Made by a program: the position numbers and the translations under genes. Below are positions 8,254 through 17,171 of a stretch of DNA of 64,000 nucleotides, in pieces (the stretch's first letter is position 1; each line of letters opens with the position of its first letter). The notes beneath the pieces were generated by a model. That model saw only the letters and a list, made by a program, of their open reading frames with translations, was not told where the DNA came from and searched no databases. The DNA is taken from the NCBI GenBank assembly GCA_003569365.1, contig BGOS01000003.1, forward strand, positions 1 through 64,000, given 5' to 3'. Source of the stretch: Anaerolineaceae bacterium. GTDB taxonomy: Bacteria; Chloroflexota; Anaerolineae; Anaerolineales; UBA11657.

Positions 8254-8777
8254 GGCGGGGCGCCGGCGGCGGGTTCGCCGGCGGGTGTGGTTGTGAGCAT
8301 TTCGCAGCTGCCGTTATGGCCGCGCTGCCAGCGCGTGAAGAGCCGGAAGGCGCCACCGAAGATGCGCACCAGTGCGTAGTACAGCCAGCGCGGTGCGAAG
8401 TCGTCACGCGCCAACAGCTCCAGGAAGATGCGGTCCACTTGCGCTCTTGTAAGCGGCAGGCCGCAATCCAGAAACTGATACAGCACGTCGTGCAGCAGAG
8501 AGGCGTAGTAGGCTTTGGGCTTGCGCGTGTGCGGGTTGGGAATGCCATCCGGCGCGCCGCAGACAATGTCCCAGATTACAAACTTGGGCGTGCAGCCATC
8601 CCAGCCGTAGCCGGCCGGCACGCGCGCGTCGCCGTTGGGCCGGATCTCCAGCAGGCGCCGGCCGCCTTTCTCCTTGAAGGCGTAGCCCGTGTGCCAGCCG
8701 GCCGGCAGGTGCGCGCGGATGTTGTAGGTGTAGTCCGCTTCCAGCTCAAAGATCCATGCGGCAGCGGAGCGCGACAT
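8250..8777 (-). CDS. DUF1353 family protein
   Basis: The 175-residue protein has the core I associate with DUF1353: VPAGYGWDGCTPKF, a His-containing helix ASLLHDVLYQFL, then a charged helix (QVDRIFLELLARDDF) and LYYALVRIFGG. Family members occur in phages and many bacteria, and their role is not established. No signal peptide. A Pro/Ala tail ends the protein. Confidence 0.75.
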   Translation of the reverse strand: MSRSAAAWIFELEADYTYNIRAHLPAGWHTGYAFKEKGGRRLLEIRPNGDARVPAGYGWDGCTPKFVIWDIVCGAPDGIPNPHTRKPKAYYASLLHDVLYQFLDCGLPLTRAQVDRIFLELLARDDFAPRWLYYALVRIFGGAFRLFTRWQRGHNGSCEMLTTTPAGEPAAGAPP

Positions 8778-8827
8778 AGCAGGTTAGCGGCTGCGGCTGG
8801 CGCTGCCGGGGCATGCGCGGCACTGGC

Positions 8828-9355
8828 TCATGGTGTGAACGGCAGGATGATGTTGGTGAGCTGCCACGTCAGTCCAGTGCGCGTGAGCACCAAGCGGATG
8901 CTGCGCTCAGTGCTGATGTTTAGCCGCATTGTGAACTGGCTGGTGCTGTCGTAGGTAAACTGCGGTTTGGCACCGGGCGCAGCGGGCGCTTCGGTTTCGT
9001 TTTCCGGCGCTTGCTGCTGCTGCGGCAGCCGGCCCGCCAGCAGTGTGGAGAGCCCGCCCGGGGTGACATAACCTTCCACCAGGCTGTCCACAAGTGTGCC
9101 GGCCAGCGCTAAACCAAATACGCCGAACGGATTGTCCGCCACACCGGCGGGCAGTTCGCCCAGGATTAGCGCATTGATTTGCGCTTTGAGGTTTTCGCGC
9201 AGCACCGGAAAGTCCACGTACTGTGCCAGTTTTCCGGCGTCCCGGGCTTCGAGTGCGGCCCTGATTTGGTAGAGCGTGATGAACGGCCCGGCTGCCGTGT
9301 AGGCCAGCAGTGCGCCGGCAAGCAAGGCGCTAATCAGTACAGCTGCTTTTTTCAT
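8828..9355 (-). CDS. DUF2939-like exported or membrane-anchored protein
   Basis: The N-terminus (MKKAAVLISALLAGALLAYT) is a signal anchor. It is followed by LYQIRAALEARDAGKLAQYV and DFPVLRENLKAQI, the pattern of DUF2939, a small periplasmic or membrane-associated family. A Gln/Pro/Ala linker (residues about 110-130) leads to a C-terminal beta-rich part (RLVLTRTGLTWQLTNI). Length 175 aa is normal for the family. Function unknown. Confidence 0.75.
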   Translation of the reverse strand: MKKAAVLISALLAGALLAYTAAGPFITLYQIRAALEARDAGKLAQYVDFPVLRENLKAQINALILGELPAGVADNPFGVFGLALAGTLVDSLVEGYVTPGGLSTLLAGRLPQQQQAPENETEAPAAPGAKPQFTYDSTSQFTMRLNISTERSIRLVLTRTGLTWQLTNIILPFTP

Positions 9356-9489
9356 GTGCTAAGTCCGGTGTGGTTGCGGTTTGCGATTTACCGTGTGAGC
9401 CATATCATAAACTGAGCGGGTGCGCTAATTCTGATGATGCTGCTCAATGTCATCAATTCATAATTGATTGCTGTTGGAGGTGGCTTGCA

Positions 9490-9520
9490 AATTTTGAAAC
9501 CCATGATCGAATTTTGAAAC
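9490..9520. repeat. Direct repeat AATTTTGAAAC with 20-bp period
   Basis: Two identical 11-mers at 9490-9500 and 9510-9520, in phase on the helix, lie about 110 bp before the 9629 gene. It could be a tandem operator site. Confidence 0.4.
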
Positions 9521-9628
9521 TCTGTCAAACTCTAGATCAGAAGTTGGCGCTCCCCACACCTGCCTGCGCCGCGCTGCCATCTGGTTGGCAGGTGTTACCA
9601 TAACGGGCACGCAGCGGGGGCGTATAAC

Positions 9629-10726
9629 ATGGCAGACCAACCAATCCGGAGTTTTCAAGTAATGCCCGTGCCGCGGGCCGGGTTCTTCGGGCGGCTGTTT
9701 GGCTGGGTGCCGCGCGCGGCAGCTTTTGTGGAGCTGCGCAACCTGCTGGCCACAACGCCTTGCGCAGACGTGCAAGCCAGCGATGTGACGGCTGCGCTGG
9801 CGCGCGTGCGGCTGGACTGCCGCAGCGCAGTCAAGGAGCTGACCGCCATCTTTGAGCAGGCGGTGCTGCTGGCTGCGCTTGACCACAACCTGACCGAAGC
9901 CGACCGGCACGGCCTGCAGAATGTGCAGCGCGCGTTCCAGCTGACAGATGCGGAAGCGGCTGCCGCCACTGAGTCCGCCGTCGGTTTGATTTACGAGCGC
10001 AGCATGCGCGAGGGGCTGCTGGACAGCATTTTTACGGAGGCGGAAAGTGCGCGCCTGAAGGCCATCGCCACCGCACTGGGCATCGCGCCCGAGCAAAGCA
10101 AGCGCCTGTTTGATGCGGTCGCTGCAGTGGCGGTGCAGGCTGTGTTCTCAGGCGCAGTTGCAGACCGGCGCCTGACCGGGGCGGAAGATGGGCAGATTGC
10201 AGCGCTGGCCAAAGCGCTGGATGTGAACATGCTGCAGGATGCGGAAACCGCGGCGGCGGTGGCGCGCTACCGGCTGCTTGCGGCTGTGGAAGCGGGCAGC
10301 CTGCCCAGCGTCAGCGTCAACATTCTGCTGCAGCGCGGCGAGGTATGCCACTTCAGCGGCGCGGCCAGCATGCATGAGGTCCGCACCGTCACGCGCCGCA
10401 TCAATTACAGCGGCCCCACCGCCAGCATTCGCATCATGAAGGGCCTTAGCTGGCGCATGGGCTCGCTTGCGTTTCAAAAAGTGACCACGGATATTATGGC
10501 CCAGCTGGATACGGGCACGCTTTACATCACCAGCAAGCGCTTGTTCTTTGATGGCAGCCAGCGCAACCGCAGCCTGGCGCTGGGTAAGATCACCAAGTAC
10601 ACCGTATTTAAGGACGGGCTGCAGATTGAGAAGGACACGGGCAAGGACCCGTACTTTGTGGGGACAGGAGATTGGGAGCTGGCGGGCGCCTGCCTGGATG
10701 CGGCGCTGGGAAAACTGCACAAGTAA
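9629..10726 (+). CDS. Hypothetical protein with TerB-like and PH-like regions (365 aa)
   Basis: Residues 1-35 are basic and aromatic (RAGFFGRLFGWVPRAAAFVE). Residues about 60-230 are helical with acidic loops (ALDHNLTEADRHGL, AVADRRLTGAEDGQIAALAK), reminiscent of tellurite-resistance TerB-type helical domains. Residues 235-365 form a beta-rich domain with LDTGTLYITSKRLFFDG and GKITKYTVFKDGLQIEKD, the signature of GRAM/PH-like short domains often found next to such helices. Probably cytoplasmic. The fold assignments are inference. Confidence 0.7.
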   Translation: MADQPIRSFQVMPVPRAGFFGRLFGWVPRAAAFVELRNLLATTPCADVQASDVTAALARVRLDCRSAVKELTAIFEQAVLLAALDHNLTEADRHGLQNVQRAFQLTDAEAAAATESAVGLIYERSMREGLLDSIFTEAESARLKAIATALGIAPEQSKRLFDAVAAVAVQAVFSGAVADRRLTGAEDGQIAALAKALDVNMLQDAETAAAVARYRLLAAVEAGSLPSVSVNILLQRGEVCHFSGAASMHEVRTVTRRINYSGPTASIRIMKGLSWRMGSLAFQKVTTDIMAQLDTGTLYITSKRLFFDGSQRNRSLALGKITKYTVFKDGLQIEKDTGKDPYFVGTGDWELAGACLDAALGKLHK

Positions 10727-10764
10727 CCGGCGGGGATGCCCGCGTACCGGGTGCTTGTGCTGGC

Positions 10765-10797
10765 GCGGGCTGCAACGCACGGCGGGATGCAGCCCGC
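10765..10797. terminator. Hairpin between convergent genes
   Basis: GCGGGCTGCA and TGCAGCCCGC form a perfect 10-bp stem with a 13-base loop in the short gap between the 9629 gene and convergent mscS. No T-tract follows on either strand, so factor-independent termination is uncertain. Confidence 0.45.
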
Positions 10798-10799
10798 GG

Positions 10800-12518
10800 T
10801 TATCCGGGCTGCACCATCTTGGAGACTTCGCCCAGCGAGTCGCCGCGTTGGCTGCCAACCATAAACATGGCCTTTGGCAGTGCCACGCGCGCCGCATCAA
10901 AGCGCCGGAATACTTCCTGATTAATCTCACCTTCAATGCGCTGCGTGCGCCGCCAATGTTCCAGGCGCAGGTTGTCCACATAATAGCGCAGGCGGTAGGC
11001 GACAAATGTGTCGTTAAACATCGTCACCCGCACCTGCGGCGCAATCCAGCCGGGCTCGGTGCTCTTGTATTTGGTGGCGAGGTAGGTGCGCATTTCATCC
11101 GCTAGGTCAGCCAGGCGTTTTTCCATGCCGCTGGATTTAGCAACCATCCCAAACATCTTGCCTAGGTGCGTTTCAAACCAGTCGTACTTAAAACCCCACG
11201 GTGCGGCAACCATGGCGAGGTCCTCGGGAAACAGATCCGGATCAGCCTGCAATACCTCTACCCAGGCACGCGTTCGATTAATGAGCGTGCGCGGATTTTC
11301 CTGCCTGGTAATCTGGTGCAAGATCGGTTGCAAAAGCCCGTGCTGCATGGCCTCCGGGCTGGTGACGATGCGGCGCTCGCCGGTAACGGTGTAGCCAATT
11401 TCGCCCATTAGTTTTTCGCACTCTGTCCGCAGCTCGGCGCGTCCGCTGGCGGTTAGGTGTCCTGAGGCCATCACGCGGCTTACTGTGGATGAAAGCCCGC
11501 GCAGTTGTTCGTGCATTGCCAGCAATGCCAGGTTCAGCTGGTATTCAGCTTTAAGGCGGACGCGCGCCACCACCCGTTTAGAGTAGCTGCCGGGCTGTTC
11601 GCCTGCCGGGCGCAGGCCCTCAAACCGGTCGAGGGATGCAATTTTTTCCTCCACTTTGCCGATTACATCCGGATGGCCATTGGCTACGTCGCGCAGAATT
11701 TCGATTATTTTCTTGGGGTCTTCGGTGCGTTCGGTGGCAAAAGCCAGCTCAATTGCATGGAGTGCTGAAGGCCGGTTCAGGTTGTGCAGCACCGCCTTCG
11801 CCATGGTTGAGTTCGGAATGTAAATGTCATTATGATTGTGGATGTTATACAGCTGCGTTACGCGTACGCCAATGTTGTTGATTACGGCAGTTAGCTGCAT
11901 ATCTTGCAAAAAGATAACGTCGCCGGGTCGAAAGGGGGTATCCACCAGGAGCACCATGCCGCTGAAAAAATCCCCCAGAATGTTCTGTAGGGCAAATGCC
12001 AGCACAAAAGCGCCGCCGCCCAGCGCCACCCACACGCCGCTTAGGTCTATGCCCAGGTTACCCAGTGCCGCCACCAAGCCAAGAATGTAGATCAGCGGTG
12101 TGCCAATCCTGCCCAATACGGGCAGGAGCAACTGCAGCGCAGCCGAATCACTCTGCGCAGCGCGGCGGCGGGCGTTGTACAAGAACACATCGAGGAAAAC
12201 ATGGGCAACTGTGTAGGTTAGGGCAAGTACAAAAGTAATGCTGAGTGTGCGGTCGAGCCATTGCAGCCAGATGTACGCGGTGCCAAACGCCAGCGTAGAC
12301 TGACGGATGCCATAGATACCGACCAGTACCGCAAGCGGCCGCGTCAGTGATCCAAATAGTGCATCATCCAGAGTGCTGGCTGAACGGGCAACAAGCCGGC
12401 CAATTACCAGCGTGAATAGCAGATACAAAAAGATAATGATGCCCAGCCAGGCGAGCAGCGACGCTAGAAACAGCTGCCAAGGCAAAGGGCCAAAGAAGTT
12501 GAAGATTATCGGTTGCAT
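10800..12518 (-). CDS. MscS-family mechanosensitive ion channel
   Basis: A 572-aa protein with four or five membrane segments in residues 1-190. The pore-lining helix and beta domain follow: NLGIDLSGVWVALGGGAFVLA, then LQNILGDFFSGMVLLVDTPF and RPGDVIFLQDMQLTAVINNIGVR. This is the MscS core, although the pore helix is less Gly/Ala-regular than in E. coli. The long cytoplasmic C-terminus (residues 300-572) is larger than in MscS. It would release solutes on osmotic down-shock. ATG 12518 has GGAGAGAG upstream. Confidence 0.9.
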   Translation of the reverse strand: MQPIIFNFFGPLPWQLFLASLLAWLGIIIFLYLLFTLVIGRLVARSASTLDDALFGSLTRPLAVLVGIYGIRQSTLAFGTAYIWLQWLDRTLSITFVLALTYTVAHVFLDVFLYNARRRAAQSDSAALQLLLPVLGRIGTPLIYILGLVAALGNLGIDLSGVWVALGGGAFVLAFALQNILGDFFSGMVLLVDTPFRPGDVIFLQDMQLTAVINNIGVRVTQLYNIHNHNDIYIPNSTMAKAVLHNLNRPSALHAIELAFATERTEDPKKIIEILRDVANGHPDVIGKVEEKIASLDRFEGLRPAGEQPGSYSKRVVARVRLKAEYQLNLALLAMHEQLRGLSSTVSRVMASGHLTASGRAELRTECEKLMGEIGYTVTGERRIVTSPEAMQHGLLQPILHQITRQENPRTLINRTRAWVEVLQADPDLFPEDLAMVAAPWGFKYDWFETHLGKMFGMVAKSSGMEKRLADLADEMRTYLATKYKSTEPGWIAPQVRVTMFNDTFVAYRLRYYVDNLRLEHWRRTQRIEGEINQEVFRRFDAARVALPKAMFMVGSQRGDSLGEVSKMVQPG

Positions 12519-12565
12519 AGAGACTCTCTCCCCAAAAGGGCGCGGGAGCGCAGCGGGTATTTAAT

Positions 12566-12597
12566 AAAAACAGGCCATAGAGCGGCTATGGCCTGTT
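12566..12597 (-). terminator. Intrinsic terminator of the Met/Pro repeat gene
   Basis: AACAGGCCATAG, five-base loop, CTATGGCCTGTT (12-bp stem), then TTTTT on the minus strand. It lies about 90 bases after the stop at 12687. Confidence 0.9.
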
Positions 12598-12686
12598 GGG
12601 AGGAACCGGACAATGGCTATCGCCCCATTAAGAAATCGGCTTCGGTTCCATTCTGGTGCATGCGGCGCGCAGGCGGTGCTTACAGA

Positions 12687-13394
12687 TCAACCAACCGGTG
12701 GCGCAGGTTCTGGCGCTAGAGGCGCACTATGACCTGCACTCTCTCCCGACGCCGCGGGAGCTGGTTCGGGGGCATCCTCTGCCACTGGCCAAGTCGCAGC
12801 AGGGGCCGCACTCGCTACCGGATTGGCCGCTTGGAAGCTTTCAACTTCAGCTGATTTGCTAAGCTCGGCCGCCATGTCGAATGGTTTTTCAGTGAACATC
12901 TCCATGGCAGGCGGAGGCGCGGCGGCGCCCATTGCACTGGTATCACCTTGTGCAGGCGTGTTGCCTGGCATTGGTGGTGCGGTGGGTGCGCCCATTGCAG
13001 CGGGATCACCCGGTGCAGGCATGTTGAGTGTCGGCGGTGGTGTGTAGGTTGCGCCCATTGCAGCGGGATCACCGGCTGCAGGCATGGCGCCTGGCATTGG
13101 GGTGCCTGGCATCGGTGGTGCGGTGGGTGCGCCCATTGCAGCGGGATCACCTGGTGCAGGCATGTTGAGTGTCGGCGGTGGTGTGTAGGTTGCGCCCATT
13201 GGAGCGGGATCACCTGGTGCAGGCATGTTGCCTGCCATTGGTGGTGCGGTGGGTGCGCCCATTGCGTTGGGGTCACCGGCTGCAGGCATGGTGCCTGGCC
13301 CGGTTGCGGGCATGGTGCTTGGCATTGGAGCCGTGTTGCCGGGCGTTGGCGCCGGGCCGGTTTCGGGCGCAGGGCTAGCAGGACTTTTAGTCAT
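12687..13394 (-). CDS. Met/Pro/Ala-rich repeat protein (235 aa)
   Basis: ATG 13394 (MTKSPASPAPE) has AAGGAG five bases upstream; an upstream in-frame ATG at 13412 lacks such a site. Residues about 20-150 are tandem repeats alternating MPAPGDPAAMGAPTAPPMPG and GATYTPPPTLN. The C-terminal third (EKPFDMAAELSKSAEVESF) is less repetitive and acidic. No signal peptide is visible, so it is probably a disordered cytoplasmic protein with its own promoter and terminator. Function unknown. Confidence 0.7.
   Translation of the reverse strand: MTKSPASPAPETGPAPTPGNTAPMPSTMPATGPGTMPAAGDPNAMGAPTAPPMAGNMPAPGDPAPMGATYTPPPTLNMPAPGDPAAMGAPTAPPMPGTPMPGAMPAAGDPAAMGATYTPPPTLNMPAPGDPAAMGAPTAPPMPGNTPAQGDTSAMGAAAPPPAMEMFTEKPFDMAAELSKSAEVESFQAANPVASAAPAATWPVAEDAPEPAPAASGESAGHSAPLAPEPAPPVG
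12930..13290 (-). repeat. Coding tandem repeats in the Met/Pro gene
   Basis: Units built on CCCATTGCAGCGGGATCACC with alternating continuations of about 60 bp occur six or seven times with few differences, making a higher-order unit of about 120 bp. The near identity points to recent expansion or gene conversion. Confidence 0.8.
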
Positions 13395-13895
13395 AAGAAC
13401 TCCTTGCTGCATGTTGCAGCACTCGTAACTAATTTGCGTTGCCAGTATTGGCTTTGCAATCGATTTACAGACGCAGGTTCTAATAAATGAGATTGGGCTC
13501 CGGCTTGGCTCCTTGCTGTTAGGGTAGGCTAATGTCTGTTGGATTTTATTTATAAATATACCACGCTTGTCAAGGGTTCAGACTTTGTCAAAGCTGCTTT
13601 GGGGTGCCCACGCCCGAATCCCGGAGGTTGGCTGGGTGCCGCGTCAGGATGTGGCTGGCGCGGGCAGTTACGGTCCTGATTTGGACTGGGTAACCTGCAT
13701 AAGCGGGGGGCGGCACAGCCCGCGGTACGCTAAATTGGTGCTGGAGCACCGCGCGGGTGTATCCGGGCAGGGGCATGGCCCTGAGCATCGCGTGGCGCAA
13801 GTGCGCATTGGATTTGGGAGCCGATAGCCGTTGCGCGCGTTCGAACTAGAGGTCTGGTCCGGTGCAGATGCGGGAAGCTGATAAACAGGGTCGCG
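13395..13895. other. Intergenic stretch without a convincing gene
   Basis: It contains an AT-rich patch (13543-13560) with TTGACA on the minus strand at 13573-13568, likely the promoter region of the 13394 gene although the spacing is not ideal. A plus-strand frame at 13567-13827 lacks a ribosome site and a recognisable domain. Nothing else seen. Confidence 0.4.
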
Positions 13896-14969
13896 CTATT
13901 CGCGCACGTAAATGGGATTGCTGAAGATCCACGCGCGCATGCGGCCGTGGAACTTGATGCTTGCTTCAATGCGATAGACCCCGGGCACAGATACTGTGTA
14001 GTCGAGTGCGTCTGCTTGCACTGCACTGGCAACCGTGGTGCCGTTGTGCAGCAGGCGCAGGTTGCAGAGCGCTGGCGTGTGCGCATGCAGCTGCAGGGCG
14101 GCTCCGGTTGGCAAGCGCACCTGTGCCCCCATGTTTGTGGTGGTGGCGCCAACCGTGGCGCTAAAGCGAAAGCCGCGTGTGGCAGCGGGCGCGTCGTAGC
14201 CCACAAAACAACTACCGGCGCGTAATGCAGCGTAAATTGCCAGCTCATCCGCGCGCCATTCGCCACGCAGCGGCTCCGGCAGCAGTAGGTGTGTGTTTAC
14301 GGCACGGTAGAGGTGCTCATACGGGAAGACGCAGCGCCGCAGCGCGCCGAGGTTGTATGTATTGCCGTGCGCATCGGCATTGCCGATGGCGGTAACGGTT
14401 TGGCCGGCGGCCAGCAATTCGTCCCACTTGTGCAGGGCAGCCGGCGGCGGGCCGCTGATGCCGTGCGCTGGAAAGAAGGCGTAACGCGCAGCCGCTGTAG
14501 TGCTGGTCATGAGTGATTTGTACTCGCTCATGTAGTTCCAGATTTCGAGGCCGTGAAAGCCGTGCACATGCCAGTCTTCCCAGGCATAGGCTGCCTCGCC
14601 AAAGTGCGGCGCCGCGGGATCAAAGGGATGCGCCACAAACGCCAGGCCGCCAGCGGCGTTGACCGCGTCCAGCAGCATTTGCGGGTCAGATGTGTGAGCG
14701 GCCAGCTCATGCGGCACGCCGTACACCAGCAGGTGGCTGGATTGCGGCTGGCGCTGCATGTTGTGCATTTCTTCGCCGGTAAGCAGCAGCAGCTTTTTGC
14801 CAGCCGGGGCTGTGTGGTAGCCCTGCACGCCGTCCACCCAAATATTGTGGTCAGTGACGAGCAAAAAATCCAGGCCGGCGCGCAAGCCAGCCTGCGCCAG
14901 GTCAGCGTGATACAAGGCGCCGTCAGAGTAGGGCGTGTGGCTGTGCAGGTTGCCGGCGTACTCGTGCAT
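13896..14969 (-). CDS. PHP-domain metallo-hydrolase
   Basis: I start at ATG 14969 (MHEYAGNLHSHTPYSDGAL) because the PHP fold begins there; longer frames upstream overlap the alkyltransferase-like gene. Metal-binding motifs are NLHSHTPYSD, VTDHN, GEEMH, AHPFDP and GNADAH, matching the PHP phosphoesterase family. The last 90 residues form a separate beta-rich domain (LQLHAHTPALCNLRLLHNG). The substrate is unknown. It sits 26 bp after the alkyltransferase-like gene, probably in the same transcript. Confidence 0.85.
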   Translation of the reverse strand: MHEYAGNLHSHTPYSDGALYHADLAQAGLRAGLDFLLVTDHNIWVDGVQGYHTAPAGKKLLLLTGEEMHNMQRQPQSSHLLVYGVPHELAAHTSDPQMLLDAVNAAGGLAFVAHPFDPAAPHFGEAAYAWEDWHVHGFHGLEIWNYMSEYKSLMTSTTAAARYAFFPAHGISGPPPAALHKWDELLAAGQTVTAIGNADAHGNTYNLGALRRCVFPYEHLYRAVNTHLLLPEPLRGEWRADELAIYAALRAGSCFVGYDAPAATRGFRFSATVGATTTNMGAQVRLPTGAALQLHAHTPALCNLRLLHNGTTVASAVQADALDYTVSVPGVYRIEASIKFHGRMRAWIFSNPIYVRE

Positions 14970-14995
14970 GGGCGGGGTGCCCGGGCGCAGCGCTG

Positions 14996-15361
14996 CTACA
15001 GCAGCGGCGGGCTTGCGGCAGCTGCCGGCCAGCCAAACAGCTGCAGGCTTACCGCGCCAGCCTCTGAGAACTGCACGCCTTCGGCGCTGAGCAGCGCGTG
15101 CTGTTGCACCGCGCCTGGCCCAAAGCTGATGCGGCCTTGCGCATTGATGACGCGATGCCACGGCACATCCGGCGGGCAGGCATGCAGGGCGCTGCCCACC
15201 CAGCGCGCACCGAGGCGGCGGTGTGCGTCCGGGTTGGAGTGCTGCGGCGTGGGCAGCAGCTCCGCCACGCGCCCGTAGGTGGTTACGCGGCCGGCTGGCA
15301 CGCTGCGCACCAGCGCAAAGACCGCAGCATTAAATTCCGGTGCATTGGGCGGCGCGTACAC
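14996..15361 (-). CDS. Alkyltransferase-like (ATL) DNA-binding protein
   Basis: A 121-aa protein with the DNA-binding domain of O6-alkylguanine-DNA alkyltransferase: FALVRSVPAGRVTTYGRVAE and VGSALHACPPDVPWHRVINA. The catalytic PCHRV motif is PWHRV here, so the alkyl-accepting Cys is replaced by Trp. Known ATLs bind alkylated guanines and hand them to nucleotide excision repair. It is divergent from polX, whose start is 92 bp away. The last 25 residues are an unusual Pro/Ala tail. Confidence 0.85.
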   Translation of the reverse strand: MYAPPNAPEFNAAVFALVRSVPAGRVTTYGRVAELLPTPQHSNPDAHRRLGARWVGSALHACPPDVPWHRVINAQGRISFGPGAVQQHALLSAEGVQFSEAGAVSLQLFGWPAAAASPPLL

Positions 15362-15438
15362 GGCAGCATATTAGCGGTGCGGCAGTGCGCTGTCAAGCAA
15401 AGCAGCGGCCCACAGCACGGCGACTTAACATGCGGCGT

Positions 15439-15444
15439 TATAAT
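15439..15444 (+). promoter_or_regulatory. -10 box (TATAAT) of polX, leaderless arrangement
   Basis: TATAAT ends eight bases before the TTG start at 15453, so the mRNA should begin at or next to the start codon. No Shine-Dalgarno sequence is present. Confidence 0.55.
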
Positions 15445-15452
15445 GAGGCTCG

Positions 15453-17171
15453 TTGCTGACCAATCGCGATCTCGCAGCCATCTTCACCTTGATTGCCAAT
15501 CTGTTGGAAATCAAAGGCGAGGTGGTTTTCAAAACACTGGCCTATCGCAAGGCGGCCGAAAACCTGGAGCAAATGGGGCAGGAGGCGCGCGCGCTGTGGA
15601 GTGCGGGCCAGCTGCGCGAACTGCCCGGCATTGGCAAGGCGCTGGCAGACAAGATTGATGAACTGCTGCGCACCGGCCGCCTGCAGTTTTTGGATGAGCT
15701 GAAGCAGGCTGTGCCGGTGACGCTGGTGGAGCTGTTGCAGGTGCCGGATGTGGGGCCCAAGAAGGTGCGCTTGTTTTGGCAGGCAGCGCAGGTGACAACG
15801 CTGGCGGAGCTGGAAGCAGCTGCGCGTGGCGGCCGGCTTTCCGGCTTGGCTGGAATGGGGCCGAAGTCCGAGGCGAAAATTTTGGCGGGGCTCGAGGCGC
15901 TCAAGCGCCGCCCCAGCAAGCTGCTGTTGGGAGACGCGCTGCCGCTTGCCGGCGAGCTGCTGGCAATGTTGCGCGCGCTGCCCGGCGTGCAGGCTGCGGC
16001 TGCGGGCGGCAGCGTGCGGCGCATGCGGGCGCTGGTGGGCGATGTGGATTTGCTGGTGGCGGCCAAGGACGCAGCGCCGGTGCTTGCAGCGTTTACAAGC
16101 TATGGCGGCGTGGCGCATGTGCTGGCGCAAGGCGGCACCAAGGCCAGCGTGGAGTTTCACACCGGCTTGCGCGCGCAGCTGTGGGTGCATCCGCCGGAGC
16201 GCTTTGGCACGGCGCTGCAATACGCCACCGGCTCCAAGGATCACAATGTGCGCCTGCGCGAAATTGCGCGCACAAAAAATCTGTCGCTGTCTGAGCATGC
16301 ACTAACGCGCGCCAACGGCAAAGAGCTGCTGTGCGCCAGCGAGGAAGAGGTATACGCGGCGCTGGGGCTGGCGTTTATTGCGCCGGAGCTGCGCGAAGAC
16401 CAGGGCGAGGTGCAGGCGGCGCAAAACGGGAGCCTGCCGGTGCTGCTGGAGCGCGCGCAGCTGCGCGCCGACCTGCACGCGCACAGCAACTGGTCCGACG
16501 GCAAAGACAGCGTGCTGGAGCTGGCGCAGGCAGCCCATGCGCGCGGCATAAAAATATTGGCGATTACCGACCACTCGCGCAGCTTGGCAATTGCGAACGG
16601 CTTGAGCGTGGAGCGCTTGCGCGCACAGGCCGCCGAGGTGGCCGCAGCGCAGCACAAGCTGGGCAGCAGCATCAAGCTGCTGCACGGCACGGAGATGGAG
16701 ATTAATGCGGATGGCTCGCTGGACTTCCCGGACGAAGTGCTGGCCGGGCTGGACCTGGTGGTGGCCTCGTTGCACATGGGCTTGAAGCAGCCGCGCGCGG
16801 AAGTGACGGCGCGCCTGCTGGGCGCCATCAACAACCCGCATGTGGATATCATTGGGCATCCCACCGGGCGGCGCTTGCCGGACCGGGAGCCGGCGGACTT
16901 GGACATGGAGGCAGTGCTGAGCGCTGCGGCTGCAACCGGCACGGCCCTGGAGATCAATGCCAATCCGGCGCGGCTGGATTTGGATGGCAGCCATGTGCGC
17001 CGGGCTGTGGCGTTGGGCGCATATGTTTCAATTAACACGGATGCGCACAAGGCGCATGATTTGGATTTGATGCCTTACGGCGTGGGCACCGCGCGGCGCG
17101 GCTGGTGCGGGGCCGCGCCGGTCATCAATACCTGGACGGAGAAGGAGCTGATGAAATGGCTGAGCACCTGA
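15453..17171 (+). CDS. polX: DNA polymerase/3'-5' exonuclease PolX
   Basis: 572 aa, the usual length of bacterial PolX. Residues 1-140 are the DNA-binding domain with helix-hairpin-helix motifs (LRELPGIGKALADKI, LLQVPDVGPKKV, LAGMGPKSEAKI). Then comes the nucleotidyltransferase domain (GGSVRRMRALVGDVDLLVA) and from residue 340 the PHP exonuclease domain (DLHAHSNWSDG, ITDHS, GTEMEINADGSL, IGHPTGRR, NTDAH). It fills short gaps in repair. The first acid of the polymerase triad is visible (GDVD). A TTG start is used because no ATG is in frame near the promoter. The stop overlaps rsfS. Confidence 0.92.
   Translation: MLTNRDLAAIFTLIANLLEIKGEVVFKTLAYRKAAENLEQMGQEARALWSAGQLRELPGIGKALADKIDELLRTGRLQFLDELKQAVPVTLVELLQVPDVGPKKVRLFWQAAQVTTLAELEAAARGGRLSGLAGMGPKSEAKILAGLEALKRRPSKLLLGDALPLAGELLAMLRALPGVQAAAAGGSVRRMRALVGDVDLLVAAKDAAPVLAAFTSYGGVAHVLAQGGTKASVEFHTGLRAQLWVHPPERFGTALQYATGSKDHNVRLREIARTKNLSLSEHALTRANGKELLCASEEEVYAALGLAFIAPELREDQGEVQAAQNGSLPVLLERAQLRADLHAHSNWSDGKDSVLELAQAAHARGIKILAITDHSRSLAIANGLSVERLRAQAAEVAAAQHKLGSSIKLLHGTEMEINADGSLDFPDEVLAGLDLVVASLHMGLKQPRAEVTARLLGAINNPHVDIIGHPTGRRLPDREPADLDMEAVLSAAAATGTALEINANPARLDLDGSHVRRAVALGAYVSINTDAHKAHDLDLMPYGVGTARRGWCGAAPVINTWTEKELMKWLST

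Noticed and set aside
7388-8566. Long minus-strand frame (392 codons) opposite the 7402-8253 gene
   Set aside because: Composition is Pro/Ala/Arg/Cys-rich antisense shadow. The plus-strand gene has a proper SD and a normal protein composition, and the frame also overlaps the DUF1353 gene.
12930-13290. CRISPR-like array
   Set aside because: The repeats are in frame within a coding sequence and adjoining, without unique spacers.
13567-13827. Plus-strand 86-codon frame between the repeat gene and the PHP gene
   Set aside because: No ribosome site, no recognisable domain, and the opposite strand is equally open.
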